Of a stretch of DNA of 64,000 nt, positions 26,249-37,351 are shown in pieces. The stretch comes from Galbibacter mesophilus (GTDB lineage Bacteria > Bacteroidota > Bacteroidia > Flavobacteriales > Flavobacteriaceae). The first letter of the stretch is position 1. Each line of letters starts with the position of its first letter. The translations under genes were made by a program, and so were the position numbers. The notes beneath the pieces are model-generated. The model was not told the origin of the DNA and did no database searches. It was given only the letters and a program-made list of their open reading frames with translations. The stretch covers positions 248,001 through 312,000 of the forward strand of contig NZ_JAMQVC010000001.1 of assembly GCF_023721415.1 (NCBI RefSeq). The letters run 5' to 3'.

Positions 26249-29218
26249 TTAATTCTTCTTTTCACCTTTATCTTTAAGCGTATCGAACATAACAGGTGTT
26301 GCGATAAATAAGGATGAATACGTACCTACAGCGATACCCACAATCATCGCAAACATAAATCCACGTAAGGATTCACCACCAAAGATGAAGATTGCCAATA
26401 ATACTACTAAGGTAGTTAAAGAGGTATTAAGCGTTCTACTCAACGTGCTATTTAAAGCCTCGTTGGTATGGTATCCACCGCGCCATCCTTTCTCTTTAAC
26501 CACTTCACGAATACGGTCGAATACAATTACGGTATCGTTTAATGAATAACCGATTACAGTAAGGATTGCGGCAATAAAAGCTTGGTCAATCTCCATGTTA
26601 AAAGGCATAATACTTGAAGTGATTGAGAAGATTCCCAACACTATCAATACATCGTGGAATACAGCTGCTACCGCACCTAATGAGAATTGCCATCTACGGA
26701 AACGTAATAAGATGTACAAGAACACAACCGCTAGCGAACCGATAATTGCCCAAACTGCATTTTTCTTAATATCATCTGCAATCGTTGGTCCTACTTTTAT
26801 AGATTGAAGAATACCAATTTTATCAGTTCCACTTCCTGTAGTGAAATCTTCATAAGTAGCTCCTTCCGGAAGGTATTTCTTCAAAGTTGTAAATAAACTT
26901 TTTTGAATTTCCTGATCTACCTCAGTTCCTTCTTCGTCAACTTTATATTTAGTTGTTATTTTCACCTGATTTGCATCACCAAACGTTTTCACTTCAGTAT
27001 TTCCAAAAACTGCATTTAAATCGTTCGCAATTTCTGATGGGTTCACTGGATTTACAAAACGAACTTGATAAGAGCGGCCTCCAACAAAATCTACACCACC
27101 TTCAAGACCTTTGGTAAACAATGAAGTTAAACTTATCAAGATTAAAATTCCAGAAACAATATATGCCACTTTACGCTTCGCAAGAAAATCGAAGTGTGGA
27201 TTCTTAGGTAATTTACTGGTAATTCCAGTTGTAAAAGTCATCGGGTTTTTACCACCTTTAACATTCCACTCCACCAACAATCTTGTTACAAAAATTGCAG
27301 TGAATAGAGATGTAGCAATACCAATTAATAAGGTAGTGGCGAAACCTTGGATAGGACCAGTACCGAATAATAATAAGATAATCGCTGTTAAACCAGTGGT
27401 AATATTTGCATCTAGAATTGAAGATAGTGCATTGCTAAATCCATCTGCAATTGCTTGCATTTGTCCTTTTCCAGCTCTTAATTCTTCTTTAATACGTTCG
27501 AATATAATTACGTTTGCATCAACCGACATACCGATGGTTAATACGATACCCGCAATACCAGGAAGCGTTAGTACCGCTCCTAGACCTGCCAGCACCCCGA
27601 AAATTAAAACAATGTTGAAAACTAAAGCGATATCAGCAAAGATTCCAGCTCTACCGTAGTAAGCCAACATCCAAATCAATACCAAAATCATAGCAACAAT
27701 AAACGAGAACATCCCGCTATCGATAGCTTCTTGACCAAGCGACGGACCAACAACTTCTGATTGAATGATATCCGCTGAAGCTGGTAATTTACCTGCTCTA
27801 AGTACGTTCGCTAAATCGGCTGCTTCGTCTAGTGTAAAGTTTCCAGAAATTTCTGAATTCCCTCCTGTAATTGCTCCCTTAGAAACACCAGGTGCAGAAT
27901 ACACAATATTATCCAACACAATAGCAATATTACCTTGCTCTCTAAAAGCTTTGCCAGTTACCTCTTCCCAAATTTTTGCTCCTCTAGAACTCATTTGCAT
28001 TGAAACTGCTGGCCTTCCTGCCAAATCGTATGATTGTTGAGCATCGGTAATTACGTCACCGCTCATGTTAGGGATGTTCTCACGGTTCCCTTTTAATGCA
28101 TACAACTCAACAACCGAAGCCTCTTTTGGAGGAATTCCCCAAGCAAATTTTGCATATTGAAGGTTAGCAGGTAATTGCTGCTTTATTTCTGGCATTTTTA
28201 AGTACTGCATAAATTGTGCAGTATCTTTTGTTGCTACCATGGCAATAACTGGAGATCCTTGTGCACCTCCGCTCACCAATAAATCAAATAAAGGATTTAC
28301 TTGATTGGCAATATCTAAAGAATCTTCCTCCGCATTGGATAAAAGAGAATCGATTTCAGAAGTAGTTTCTTCTTGTGCTTCTTCTTTTTCAGCAGGAGCA
28401 ACAATATCTTTAAGTGTATTATTAGCAGCTACTAAAAACGGTGCCACTTGATCTGCTTTATACGTTTCCCAGAATTCTAACTGCGCAGTGCTTTGTAATA
28501 GATTTTTAACTCTATCTACGTCTTTAGCTCCTGGCAATTCCACCAAAATACGTCCAGAAGTACCTAAACGTTGAATGTTTGGTTGGGTAACCCCAAATTT
28601 ATCAATACGCTTACGCAATACCTCGAATGCAGAAACAATAGATTCGTCAATTTTTCTACGGATGATAGGCTGAACCTGTTCATCAGTCATTTGAAAATTA
28701 ATCTCTTCGCTTAACGTTTTATTAGCAAAGATATCCGGAGAAGCTAGTTTTGTAGAACCAGCACTTGCTTTTTCAAACTCTTGAAAGAACAAGTCGATAT
28801 AATCATCTTGACTGTCTTTTGAAGCTTCATCGGCTTGTGCCAACGCTTTATTAAAAACAGGATCTTTGGTATTATTTGCCAATCCTTTCAAAATATCCTT
28901 AACAGATATTTGAAGAATTACGTTAATTCCACCTTTAAGGTCAAGACCTTTGTTTAATTCTTTTTCTTTTACCTCATCATAGGTAAATTCAGCAAATCCT
29001 AGATTGAAAACCTCTTGACTTCCAAGAGAATCCAAATACCTAGATTCTTCGGCTTCACGCTTCGCTACATAGTTCTCCTCTGCATCCGAAATTTTGTTAA
29101 GTGCATACGTTTCTGCCTCTCCTTCTACCTTGTTTGCAACAAATGTAAAAGACAATTGATAGATACTTACAATACCAAACAAAATAGCAAACAGCCTAAT
29201 AAGTCCTTTATTCTGCAT
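26249..29218 (-). CDS. secDF: Protein translocase subunit SecDF (fused)
   Basis: 989 residues. SecD and SecF are joined in one chain, as is usual in Bacteroidota; it uses proton flow to help pull secreted proteins across the inner membrane after SecYEG-SecA. The SecD half (1 to ~690) has a first membrane helix, a large periplasmic domain with GLDLKGGINVILQ, an insertion of low complexity (~270-310, rich in Glu and Ser) and six-helix block. The SecF half begins near 720 with GLEGGVDFVGGRSYQVRF. SNDTVIVFDRIRE and VDANVIIFERIKEEL are the paired RND signatures. Its promoter is visible. Confidence 0.97.
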   Translation of the reverse strand: MQNKGLIRLFAILFGIVSIYQLSFTFVANKVEGEAETYALNKISDAEENYVAKREAEESRYLDSLGSQEVFNLGFAEFTYDEVKEKELNKGLDLKGGINVILQISVKDILKGLANNTKDPVFNKALAQADEASKDSQDDYIDLFFQEFEKASAGSTKLASPDIFANKTLSEEINFQMTDEQVQPIIRRKIDESIVSAFEVLRKRIDKFGVTQPNIQRLGTSGRILVELPGAKDVDRVKNLLQSTAQLEFWETYKADQVAPFLVAANNTLKDIVAPAEKEEAQEETTSEIDSLLSNAEEDSLDIANQVNPLFDLLVSGGAQGSPVIAMVATKDTAQFMQYLKMPEIKQQLPANLQYAKFAWGIPPKEASVVELYALKGNRENIPNMSGDVITDAQQSYDLAGRPAVSMQMSSRGAKIWEEVTGKAFREQGNIAIVLDNIVYSAPGVSKGAITGGNSEISGNFTLDEAADLANVLRAGKLPASADIIQSEVVGPSLGQEAIDSGMFSFIVAMILVLIWMLAYYGRAGIFADIALVFNIVLIFGVLAGLGAVLTLPGIAGIVLTIGMSVDANVIIFERIKEELRAGKGQMQAIADGFSNALSSILDANITTGLTAIILLLFGTGPIQGFATTLLIGIATSLFTAIFVTRLLVEWNVKGGKNPMTFTTGITSKLPKNPHFDFLAKRKVAYIVSGILILISLTSLFTKGLEGGVDFVGGRSYQVRFVNPVNPSEIANDLNAVFGNTEVKTFGDANQVKITTKYKVDEEGTEVDQEIQKSLFTTLKKYLPEGATYEDFTTGSGTDKIGILQSIKVGPTIADDIKKNAVWAIIGSLAVVFLYILLRFRRWQFSLGAVAAVFHDVLIVLGIFSITSSIMPFNMEIDQAFIAAILTVIGYSLNDTVIVFDRIREVVKEKGWRGGYHTNEALNSTLSRTLNTSLTTLVVLLAIFIFGGESLRGFMFAMIVGIAVGTYSSLFIATPVMFDTLKDKGEKKN

Positions 29219-29253
29219 TCTAAATTTATTTAATGGTCAATTTTAAAAACGGA

Positions 29254-29284
29254 CAAATATAGGGTTTACGATAAGAATTGACAA
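29254..29284 (-). promoter_or_regulatory. Promoter of secDF
   Basis: TTG (29284-29282), a 20-base spacer and TATATTTG (29261-29254) on the minus strand, giving a leader of about 30 nt. Confidence 0.6.
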
Positions 29285-29308
29285 TTATTTTTTTTGAAGT
29301 TTTAAATA

Positions 29309-29342
29309 CAAAAAATCCTACAAAATTTAATTTTGTAGGATT
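29309..29342 (-). terminator. Terminator of mdh
   Basis: Hairpin AATCCTACAAAA / TTTTGTAGGATT with U tract on the minus strand, 30 bases after the mdh stop. Confidence 0.85.
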
Positions 29343-29372
29343 CTAATAAATTCTATTATAGAAATGCGAAAA

Positions 29373-30299
29373 TTACAGCTCTAAAAGTCCGTTAGTTTTT
29401 CTAACACCTTCAGCACTTTCCTGAAGCTTTTCTTTTTCAGCATCTGTCAATTCTATTTCAACAATCTCTTTGATACCATTCTTTCCAAGAATTACAGGTG
29501 CTCCGATACAAATATCTGAAAGCCCATACTCGCCATCTAGCAAGACAGAACAAGGGAACATTTTCTTTTGATCACACGCAATTGCTTGTACCAAACCAGA
29601 AACCGCAGCTCCAGGCGCATACCAAGCACTGGTTCCTAACAACTTAGTAAGAGTTGCACCACCTACTTTGGTATCTTCTTTAACTTGCTCCAAACGGTCT
29701 TCGGCTAAAAACTTGCTTACAGGAACACTATTTCTAGTAGCCAAGCGCGTTAATGGAAGCATTCCCGTATCGCTATGCCCACCAATTACCATTCCGTCTA
29801 CATCAGAAATAGGAGCTCCAAGCGCCTCTGCCAAACGGTATTTAAAACGAGCACTATCTAATGCACCGCCCATACCGATAATTTTGTTTTTAGGAAGTCC
29901 AGTTGTTTTATGAACCAAGTACGTCATCGTATCCATTGGGTTACTCACAACGATAATGGTTACATCCGGAGAGTGCTTAATTAAGTTGCTAGAAACATCC
30001 TTTACAATTCCTGCGTTGATACCAATCAATTCTTCACGTGTCATTCCCGGCTTACGAGGGATCCCACTAGTAATAACTGCAATATCAGAACCAGCTGTTT
30101 TAGAATAATCGCCGGTTGTTCCTGTAATTTTAGTATCGAAATTATTTAAAGAAGCCGTTTGCATTAAGTCCATTGCTTTTCCTTCAGCAAAACCTTCTTT
30201 GATATCTAGTATAACTACTTCTGAAGCAAAATCTTTAATTGCGATGTACTCCGCACAGCTAGCACCTACTGCTCCTGCTCCTACAACTGTAACTTTCAT
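29373..30299 (-). CDS. mdh: Malate dehydrogenase
   Basis: 308 residues. NAD-dependent oxidation of malate to oxaloacetate in the citric acid cycle. The N-terminal Rossmann motif is GAGAVGAS, with an acidic residue at the end of strand beta-2 (LDIKEG) favouring NAD. Substrate-binding arginines are in PRKPGMTREELIG (mobile loop) and DSARFKYRLAE. The catalytic His is in VIGGHSDTGMLPL. Length matches the LDH-like bacterial MDH. Separate terminator; no good TAnnTTTG box upstream. Confidence 0.96.
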   Translation of the reverse strand: MKVTVVGAGAVGASCAEYIAIKDFASEVVILDIKEGFAEGKAMDLMQTASLNNFDTKITGTTGDYSKTAGSDIAVITSGIPRKPGMTREELIGINAGIVKDVSSNLIKHSPDVTIIVVSNPMDTMTYLVHKTTGLPKNKIIGMGGALDSARFKYRLAEALGAPISDVDGMVIGGHSDTGMLPLTRLATRNSVPVSKFLAEDRLEQVKEDTKVGGATLTKLLGTSAWYAPGAAVSGLVQAIACDQKKMFPCSVLLDGEYGLSDICIGAPVILGKNGIKEIVEIELTDAEKEKLQESAEGVRKTNGLLEL

Positions 30300-30502
30300 A
30301 TTTTTATATTATTAGTTTAAATGAATGTATATTATTCCATTTACTCATCAATATTACTAGAATAAAATGTGTCTTTTTACTTTTATCTTTATCACAAAAT
30401 AAAACCGTAGCTTAGGCTATGCTGTTATTTTCTTCTTCGCTAAAAGAAAAAATCATCCATTTTCTTTTACAGTAATATCAATTAATAAATGGTATTAAAA
30501 CA

Positions 30503-30537
30503 CAAAGCTACTAATTTTAACACAATCAGTAGCTTTG
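30503..30537 (-). terminator. Hairpin terminator after the unknown secreted-protein gene
   Basis: Stem CAAAGCTACT / AGTAGCTTTG on the minus strand followed by TGTTTT, 36 bases after the stop. The rest of the mdh upstream region (30300-30500) shows nothing else. Confidence 0.65.
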
Positions 30538-30573
30538 AAAATTATTAAAAAATGTTATAAAAAGTCGTTCAGC

Positions 30574-31323
30574 TTAATTTACCATCTTCGTATATTCAAA
30601 AATGTAAGTCCCTAAATTTTTCCATTCTATTTTGTTTTTAGGGTACTTCAGTTTGAAGGCTTCACTATCGGCGAATAAGGAATCATAAGCTTCTTTGAAA
30701 TCTTTTTTATTTAACCAAAAAATATCGTCTCCCTTTTTTACATAATAGGACTTGTCCAAACCTCCAGCTACATTAAACCCACCAATACCTATTGAAGTGG
30801 TTCGCTTAGCATTTGGGTCTCCATAAACTTCAATTTTATCACTAAAAGTTGGATTCACAAGCTGCATTAAATAATCTTTGTGCTTTTTCTTATTTTTAAG
30901 TGACACCGTGTGCTTCTTAAAATAAATATATCCTTGCGAAATGATATCCCCATCTAGCTTTCGACTCTCCCACTGTCTTGTATCCTCTAAAAAACGTGAA
31001 ATTTTACCTAATTTCTCAAGTCCGCCAGGATACAAATACATTTCGTCAATATCTTCAGAGTCAATCCGATGCTTCTTCCCGCTAACACTGTCTTTTATTT
31101 TAATGTAGTAAATTTGACCTTTCTTTCTATCCACATCCTTTTTATAGCCTTCTATGACCGTACCATCACCCAACTTAACTATAGATAATTTATTTCCTGA
31201 ATAACTGTTATAAACCGGATCAAACATATTGACATCAGCTTCCACATTATCTTGTGCAGATACACCAGCACTAGACAACAACAGTACCATTAAAAAGTTT
31301 TTAATTTTTAGATTTAGTTTCAT
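30574..31323 (-). CDS. Secreted protein of unknown function
   Basis: 249 residues. A signal peptide (cleaved near VSAQ, ~24) is followed by a soluble, Lys-rich domain. I do not recognise a family. Notable stretches are KLGDGTVIEGYKKDVDRKKG, which resembles a small beta-barrel repeat, and a closing KNLGTYIFEYTKMVN. Residues 165-200 (TSIGIGGFNVAGGLDKSYYV) could be a membrane-inserting or loop segment. Situated between mdh and the DUF6588 gene on the same strand, but with its own terminator. Location is probably periplasm or outer membrane. Confidence 0.75.
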   Translation of the reverse strand: MKLNLKIKNFLMVLLLSSAGVSAQDNVEADVNMFDPVYNSYSGNKLSIVKLGDGTVIEGYKKDVDRKKGQIYYIKIKDSVSGKKHRIDSEDIDEMYLYPGGLEKLGKISRFLEDTRQWESRKLDGDIISQGYIYFKKHTVSLKNKKKHKDYLMQLVNPTFSDKIEVYGDPNAKRTTSIGIGGFNVAGGLDKSYYVKKGDDIFWLNKKDFKEAYDSLFADSEAFKLKYPKNKIEWKNLGTYIFEYTKMVN

Positions 31324-31396
31324 ACTATAATTTTAAATATTTTATGAAACTAATGTATTAAAAATTTTCTATAAATGTGTAGGAAATTTATTTAAT

Positions 31397-32422
31397 TTAT
31401 CTAAATCCGAAATTTAGCCCTACGGAAAAGCTGTCGTATTCTGCAAAAGTATAATCCGCATTAAGGCGGAAAAAACCGAGCTTCAGTCGCGTACCTAGCG
31501 TCCCTCTTACCCCTGAAACTTTGCTGGAAACGGAATACGGATCTACAATAGCCTCCGAAGAAAGTCCGAGCGCATCATTGGTTACAATATAGGTCCCTAA
31601 AATATCTGATTCGGATTTCCCAGTTAAATATCCGATGCCACCATAAAAGTTAATTATTGGCAAACGAGTGGAAGCGATTGCTTGAAACAACCATGTATTG
31701 GTATCATTTTCTAAACGTTGGTTTTCGCCTTCTATCCCCGAAGTTTCCGTAAAATCGTGTTTTCCATCAAGATGTGTATAAGAAACTAATCCTGAGATTG
31801 CAACTGGCAATAATTTATCGGCTGGCAACCAGTGGGTAAATTCATGTTGCAAACCAAAGCCGTACATCCCGATCTCTGTATCATCGGAGTTAACCTTAGG
31901 CACAAACCTCGCTTTGAATTCAGTACCAAAAGACAAACCAATGCTTCCTTGCAAAAAGGCTGTCGGTAAAAAGCTCAAGCCTTCAGCTGCCAAACCGTTT
32001 GGCAACTCCAATTCTACGGATGCATTTCCAAATATAGGATCGTCGTAAGTAACCTCAACCAAGACAGCAGGATCGTTCTCACCCAAAACCGTTCCCACAT
32101 TTTGCGCTGACGGACCTTGGACAAAGGATACGTTTTCGTAATCATTTGTATCCATGAAAAACTGTTTTTGACTATCATCGATAACTCCCGCGTTGGCCAT
32201 AACGGAAATCTCGAAACCCAACAGCGGTTTCACCTTAGCGGTATTATACCAACCGTTGTTAATTCCATACATTAAAGCATCCGTTCCGGGAGCTAAATAA
32301 TCATTTGTAAAACGCTGCGCGTCCTCCACACCTGCAGCTAAAAGGGCATCAAAGCTATCTTGTGCTTGAGTAGTTACACACAAAAGTGAAGCAACAGCAA
32401 TAAGTGATTTTTTCATGTTCAA
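31397..32422 (-). CDS. DUF6588 family outer-membrane protein
   Basis: 341 residues. Signal peptide MNMKKSLIAVASLLCVTTQAQ, then a chain with alternating hydrophobic residues and a C-terminal aromatic end (SVGLNFGFR), as in outer-membrane beta-barrels. Stretches such as LPTAFLQGSIGLSFGTEFKA and GFGLQHEFTHWLPADKLLPV match the DUF6588 family found in Bacteroidota. The function is unknown. The gene lies downstream of gyrB on the same strand but behind the gyrB terminator. Confidence 0.8.
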   Translation of the reverse strand: MNMKKSLIAVASLLCVTTQAQDSFDALLAAGVEDAQRFTNDYLAPGTDALMYGINNGWYNTAKVKPLLGFEISVMANAGVIDDSQKQFFMDTNDYENVSFVQGPSAQNVGTVLGENDPAVLVEVTYDDPIFGNASVELELPNGLAAEGLSFLPTAFLQGSIGLSFGTEFKARFVPKVNSDDTEIGMYGFGLQHEFTHWLPADKLLPVAISGLVSYTHLDGKHDFTETSGIEGENQRLENDTNTWLFQAIASTRLPIINFYGGIGYLTGKSESDILGTYIVTNDALGLSSEAIVDPYSVSSKVSGVRGTLGTRLKLGFFRLNADYTFAEYDSFSVGLNFGFR

Positions 32423-32457
32423 TTTTTATTTTTTAAGATTTGAAACAGTGCGCAAAA

Positions 32458-32490
32458 TAAAAAAACTCATGAGGATATCATGAGTTTTTT
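32458..32490 (-). terminator. Terminator of gyrB
   Basis: Hairpin AAAAACTCATGA / TCATGAGTTTTT, loop GGATA, with T tracts on both strands, 29 bases after the gyrB stop. Confidence 0.85.
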
Positions 32491-32518
32491 CGGTATAAAT
32501 AATGTTTTGTTCTTTCAG

Positions 32519-34498
<1,980 letters not shown>

Positions 34499-34594
34499 TT
34501 AACCGGACAATAAAAAAGAATCATAACTTAACAATATAACGTAATGCCAGTGCTAAGTTTATTTAAACATATATTTCTGTACCATATGTCCATA

Positions 34595-34622
34595 AAAAAA
34601 TGCACTTTTAGGTGCATTTTTT
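34595..34622 (-). terminator. Terminator-like hairpin in the gyrB leader
   Basis: AAAAAATGCAC / GTGCATTTTTT with loop CTAAAA. It has a T tract on both strands. No gene ends nearby on the + strand. Confidence 0.55.
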
Positions 34623-34785
34623 GAACACCTACAAATATACGAAATTTAAGGGTGTTTTTAAAGCTTTTAACGCAAATAAGCTTTAAATTATCAACAATTG
34701 TTGATTACTTCAAAAAGCGCTTAAATCGCCTAAAAACCACTTTAAATTCAATTTTACCTAAATTTAACATTTCAACGAGATGCTG

Positions 34786-34822
34786 AAAAACCAAAAACCC
34801 CGCAGAAGCAGGGTTTTTGGTT
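34786..34822 (-). terminator. Terminator of asnB
   Basis: Stem AACCAAAAACCC / GGGTTTTTGGTT with a U tract on the minus strand, 25 bases after the asnB stop. Confidence 0.88.
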
Positions 34823-34846
34823 CAAAATATAAATTAAATTGAAATA

Positions 34847-36517
34847 TTATTTCTCATAAGCATCGGCATGCACTCTTGCTACTGCCCTACCGGATGGATC
34901 GTTCATGTTTTTAAAAGCTTCATCCCACTCCAATGCAATCTGCGTGCTACACGCTACGGAAGCCTCCTGTGGAACACAAAGCGCTGCAGCATCCGATGGA
35001 AAGTGCTCTTCAAAAATAGAACGGTAATAAAACTCTTCCTTTGAAGTTGGCGTTTGAATCGGGAACCTGAATTTAGCGTTCGCCAATTGTTCATCGCTCA
35101 CTTCTTGATTCACCACTTCTTTCAAAGTGTCGATCCAACTGTAACCCACACCATCAGAAAACTGTTCTTTTTGTCTCCAAGCAACACTTTCCGGCAGGTA
35201 ATCTTCAAAAGCTTTTCTTACCACCCACTTCTCCATGCGCTCGCCGTTTATCATTTTATCCTGAGGGTTGATACTCATCGCTACATCCATAAATTCTTTA
35301 TCTAAAAACGGAACACGACCTTCAATTCCCCAAGCCGCCAACGATTTGTTAGCACGCAAACAATCGTACATATGAAGTTTGCTTAATTTCCTTACGGTTT
35401 CTTCATGGAATTCCTTTGCATTCGGAGCCTTGTGGAAATACAAATACCCACCAAATAGCTCATCGGCACCTTCACCAGACAACACCATCTTTATACCCAT
35501 GGACTTGATTACCCTTGCCATTAAATACATAGGCGTGGAGGCTCTAATAGTGGTAATATCGTATGTTTCTAGGTTATAAACCACATCTTTTATGGCATCT
35601 AATCCTTCCTGAATTGTAAATTTAATCTCGTGATGCACTGTCCCAATATGATCAGCGACTTTTTGGGCAGCTGCTAAATCAGGAGAACCTTCCAAACCTA
35701 CAGAGAAGGAGTGTAAACGCGGCCACCAAGCTTCCGAAGTATCATCGGATTCAATTCTTTTTTCAGCATATTTTTTGGCAATTGCCGAAGTTACCGAGGA
35801 ATCCAAACCACCTGAAAGCAAAACTCCATAAGGCACGTCGGACATTAATTGTCTGTGTACGGCAGCCTCTAAAGCTTCTTTTATTTTCTGAATACTGGTT
35901 TCGTTTTCTTTAACCGCATCGTACTCCGTCCAATCACGAACGTACCATTTTTTAAATTCCCCATCGGAGCTATGCAAATAATGTCCAGGAGGAAATAATT
36001 GTATTTTAGTACAAACCCCTTCAAGAGCTTTCAATTCTGAAGCCACATAAAAAGTACCGTTTTTATCCCAACCAATATAAAGCGGGATTATTCCCATGTG
36101 GTCGCGAGCCACGAAGTATTCATCTTTTTCGACATCATAAATTGCGAATCCAAAGATTCCATTCATTTCATCTATAAAGTCAGGACCTTTCTCTTTATAA
36201 AGCGCCAAGATAACCTCACAGTCGGATTCCGTTCTGAACGTATACTTTCCTTCAAACTGCTTGCGTAAATCCCTGTGGTTGTAAATTTCACCATTGGCAG
36301 CTAAAATCAATTTTCCGTCTTCACTCAACAAAGGCTGTTTTCCAGAAGCTGGATCTACTATAGCCAAACGCTCGTGTGCCAAAATAGCTTTATCATCGCT
36401 ATAAATACCGCTCCAGTCGGGACCACGATGACGCACCTTTTTAGACATTTCCAACAACTGAGGTCTTAAGTCCTCTGCTTTTTCTTTTAGATCAAATGCA
36501 CAAACAATTCCACACAT
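34847..36517 (-). CDS. asnB: Asparagine synthase (glutamine-hydrolysing)
   Basis: 556 residues. Makes asparagine from aspartate, glutamine and ATP. The N-terminal glutaminase begins MCGIVCAF with nucleophile Cys2 after Met removal, followed by RHRGPDWSG and ANGEIYNH. The synthetase domain has the PP-loop SGGLDSSV (~ residues 233-240) and LSGEGADELFGGY. Length matches the E. coli AsnB type. A promoter-like CATATTTG lies at 36565-36558 with TTTG 20 bases further up. It ends in a strong terminator, so it is monocistronic. Confidence 0.96.
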   Translation of the reverse strand: MCGIVCAFDLKEKAEDLRPQLLEMSKKVRHRGPDWSGIYSDDKAILAHERLAIVDPASGKQPLLSEDGKLILAANGEIYNHRDLRKQFEGKYTFRTESDCEVILALYKEKGPDFIDEMNGIFGFAIYDVEKDEYFVARDHMGIIPLYIGWDKNGTFYVASELKALEGVCTKIQLFPPGHYLHSSDGEFKKWYVRDWTEYDAVKENETSIQKIKEALEAAVHRQLMSDVPYGVLLSGGLDSSVTSAIAKKYAEKRIESDDTSEAWWPRLHSFSVGLEGSPDLAAAQKVADHIGTVHHEIKFTIQEGLDAIKDVVYNLETYDITTIRASTPMYLMARVIKSMGIKMVLSGEGADELFGGYLYFHKAPNAKEFHEETVRKLSKLHMYDCLRANKSLAAWGIEGRVPFLDKEFMDVAMSINPQDKMINGERMEKWVVRKAFEDYLPESVAWRQKEQFSDGVGYSWIDTLKEVVNQEVSDEQLANAKFRFPIQTPTSKEEFYYRSIFEEHFPSDAAALCVPQEASVACSTQIALEWDEAFKNMNDPSGRAVARVHADAYEK

Positions 36518-36745
36518 AATATATATCGTATTATTCTATTTCTAATTATTTATAAGGCAAATATGCATTGTTAGTTTCTATTTACAAACAAATACATCGA
36601 TAAAGATTACATTTATAAACTAAAAATGAGTAATAAGATTCAGAAATAAACCTTTATCATAATTTTAATAGTATTTCTTTTTAAAATTGTAAGTTCTAGT
36701 TATATTTTTATACAAACATAAACACTAAAACAAATTAAATACATC

Positions 36746-37291
36746 ATGAAAAAATCTATTATTGCTATGATTTTCATAGCAGCTTTCACATTCTCAACAC
36801 AAGTTGAAGCCCAAAAATTTAGCGGATTAGACAAAAGCCCTGCTGATATTGTATATTTCAAACCTGAAAAAAATGCACCACCGATGATGAAAGTCATCTA
36901 CAGCAGACCTCAATTAAAAGGCAGAACGGTAGGTACCGACTTAGCTCCTTACGGAAGTGTTTGGAGAACGGGAGCTAATGAAGCCACTGAAATTAAATTT
37001 TACCAAGACGTTTCCCTTGGCGGAAAACCAATTCCCGCTGGAACATACAGTTTGTTCACCATTCCTGGAAAAGATAAATGGACGGTAATTATCAACAAAG
37101 ATGTGGATGTTTGGGGTGCTTATTCTTACAACGAAGGAAACGATGTAGCGCGTATTGAAGTACCTGCCGGAAGTGGAAACAAATCTCTAGAGGCATTTTC
37201 AATAGCTTTCGAACCGATGGATGATGGAGCGAAAATGATTATGGGATGGGATAAACTTCGTGTAGAAGTGCCAATTACAAAAAGCATGTAA
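36746..37291 (+). CDS. DUF2911 domain secreted protein
   Basis: 181 residues. Signal peptide ending VEAQ (~24), then a single DUF2911 domain: MMKVIYSRPQLKGRTVG, YGSVWRTGANEATEI, IPAGTYSLFTIPGKDKWTVI and GAYSYNEGNDVARIEV. This family is common in Bacteroidota and periplasmic, with no known activity. Monocistronic with a very strong terminator. Confidence 0.9.
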   Translation: MKKSIIAMIFIAAFTFSTQVEAQKFSGLDKSPADIVYFKPEKNAPPMMKVIYSRPQLKGRTVGTDLAPYGSVWRTGANEATEIKFYQDVSLGGKPIPAGTYSLFTIPGKDKWTVIINKDVDVWGAYSYNEGNDVARIEVPAGSGNKSLEAFSIAFEPMDDGAKMIMGWDKLRVEVPITKSM

Positions 37292-37315
37292 TTTCACATA
37301 TATTTATAAAGACAA

Positions 37316-37348
37316 ACGAGGGGCTGAATTACCAGCCCCTCGTTTTTT
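37316..37348 (+). terminator. Terminator after the DUF2911 gene
   Basis: GC-rich stem ACGAGGGGCTG / CAGCCCCTCGT followed by six T. It abuts the stop of the convergent GH2 gene. Confidence 0.92.
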
Positions 37349-37351
37349 CTT

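Noticed and set aside
27111-27659. 182-codon + strand ORF inside secDF
   Set aside because: Antisense shadow of a clear gene; low complexity caused by secDF codon pattern.
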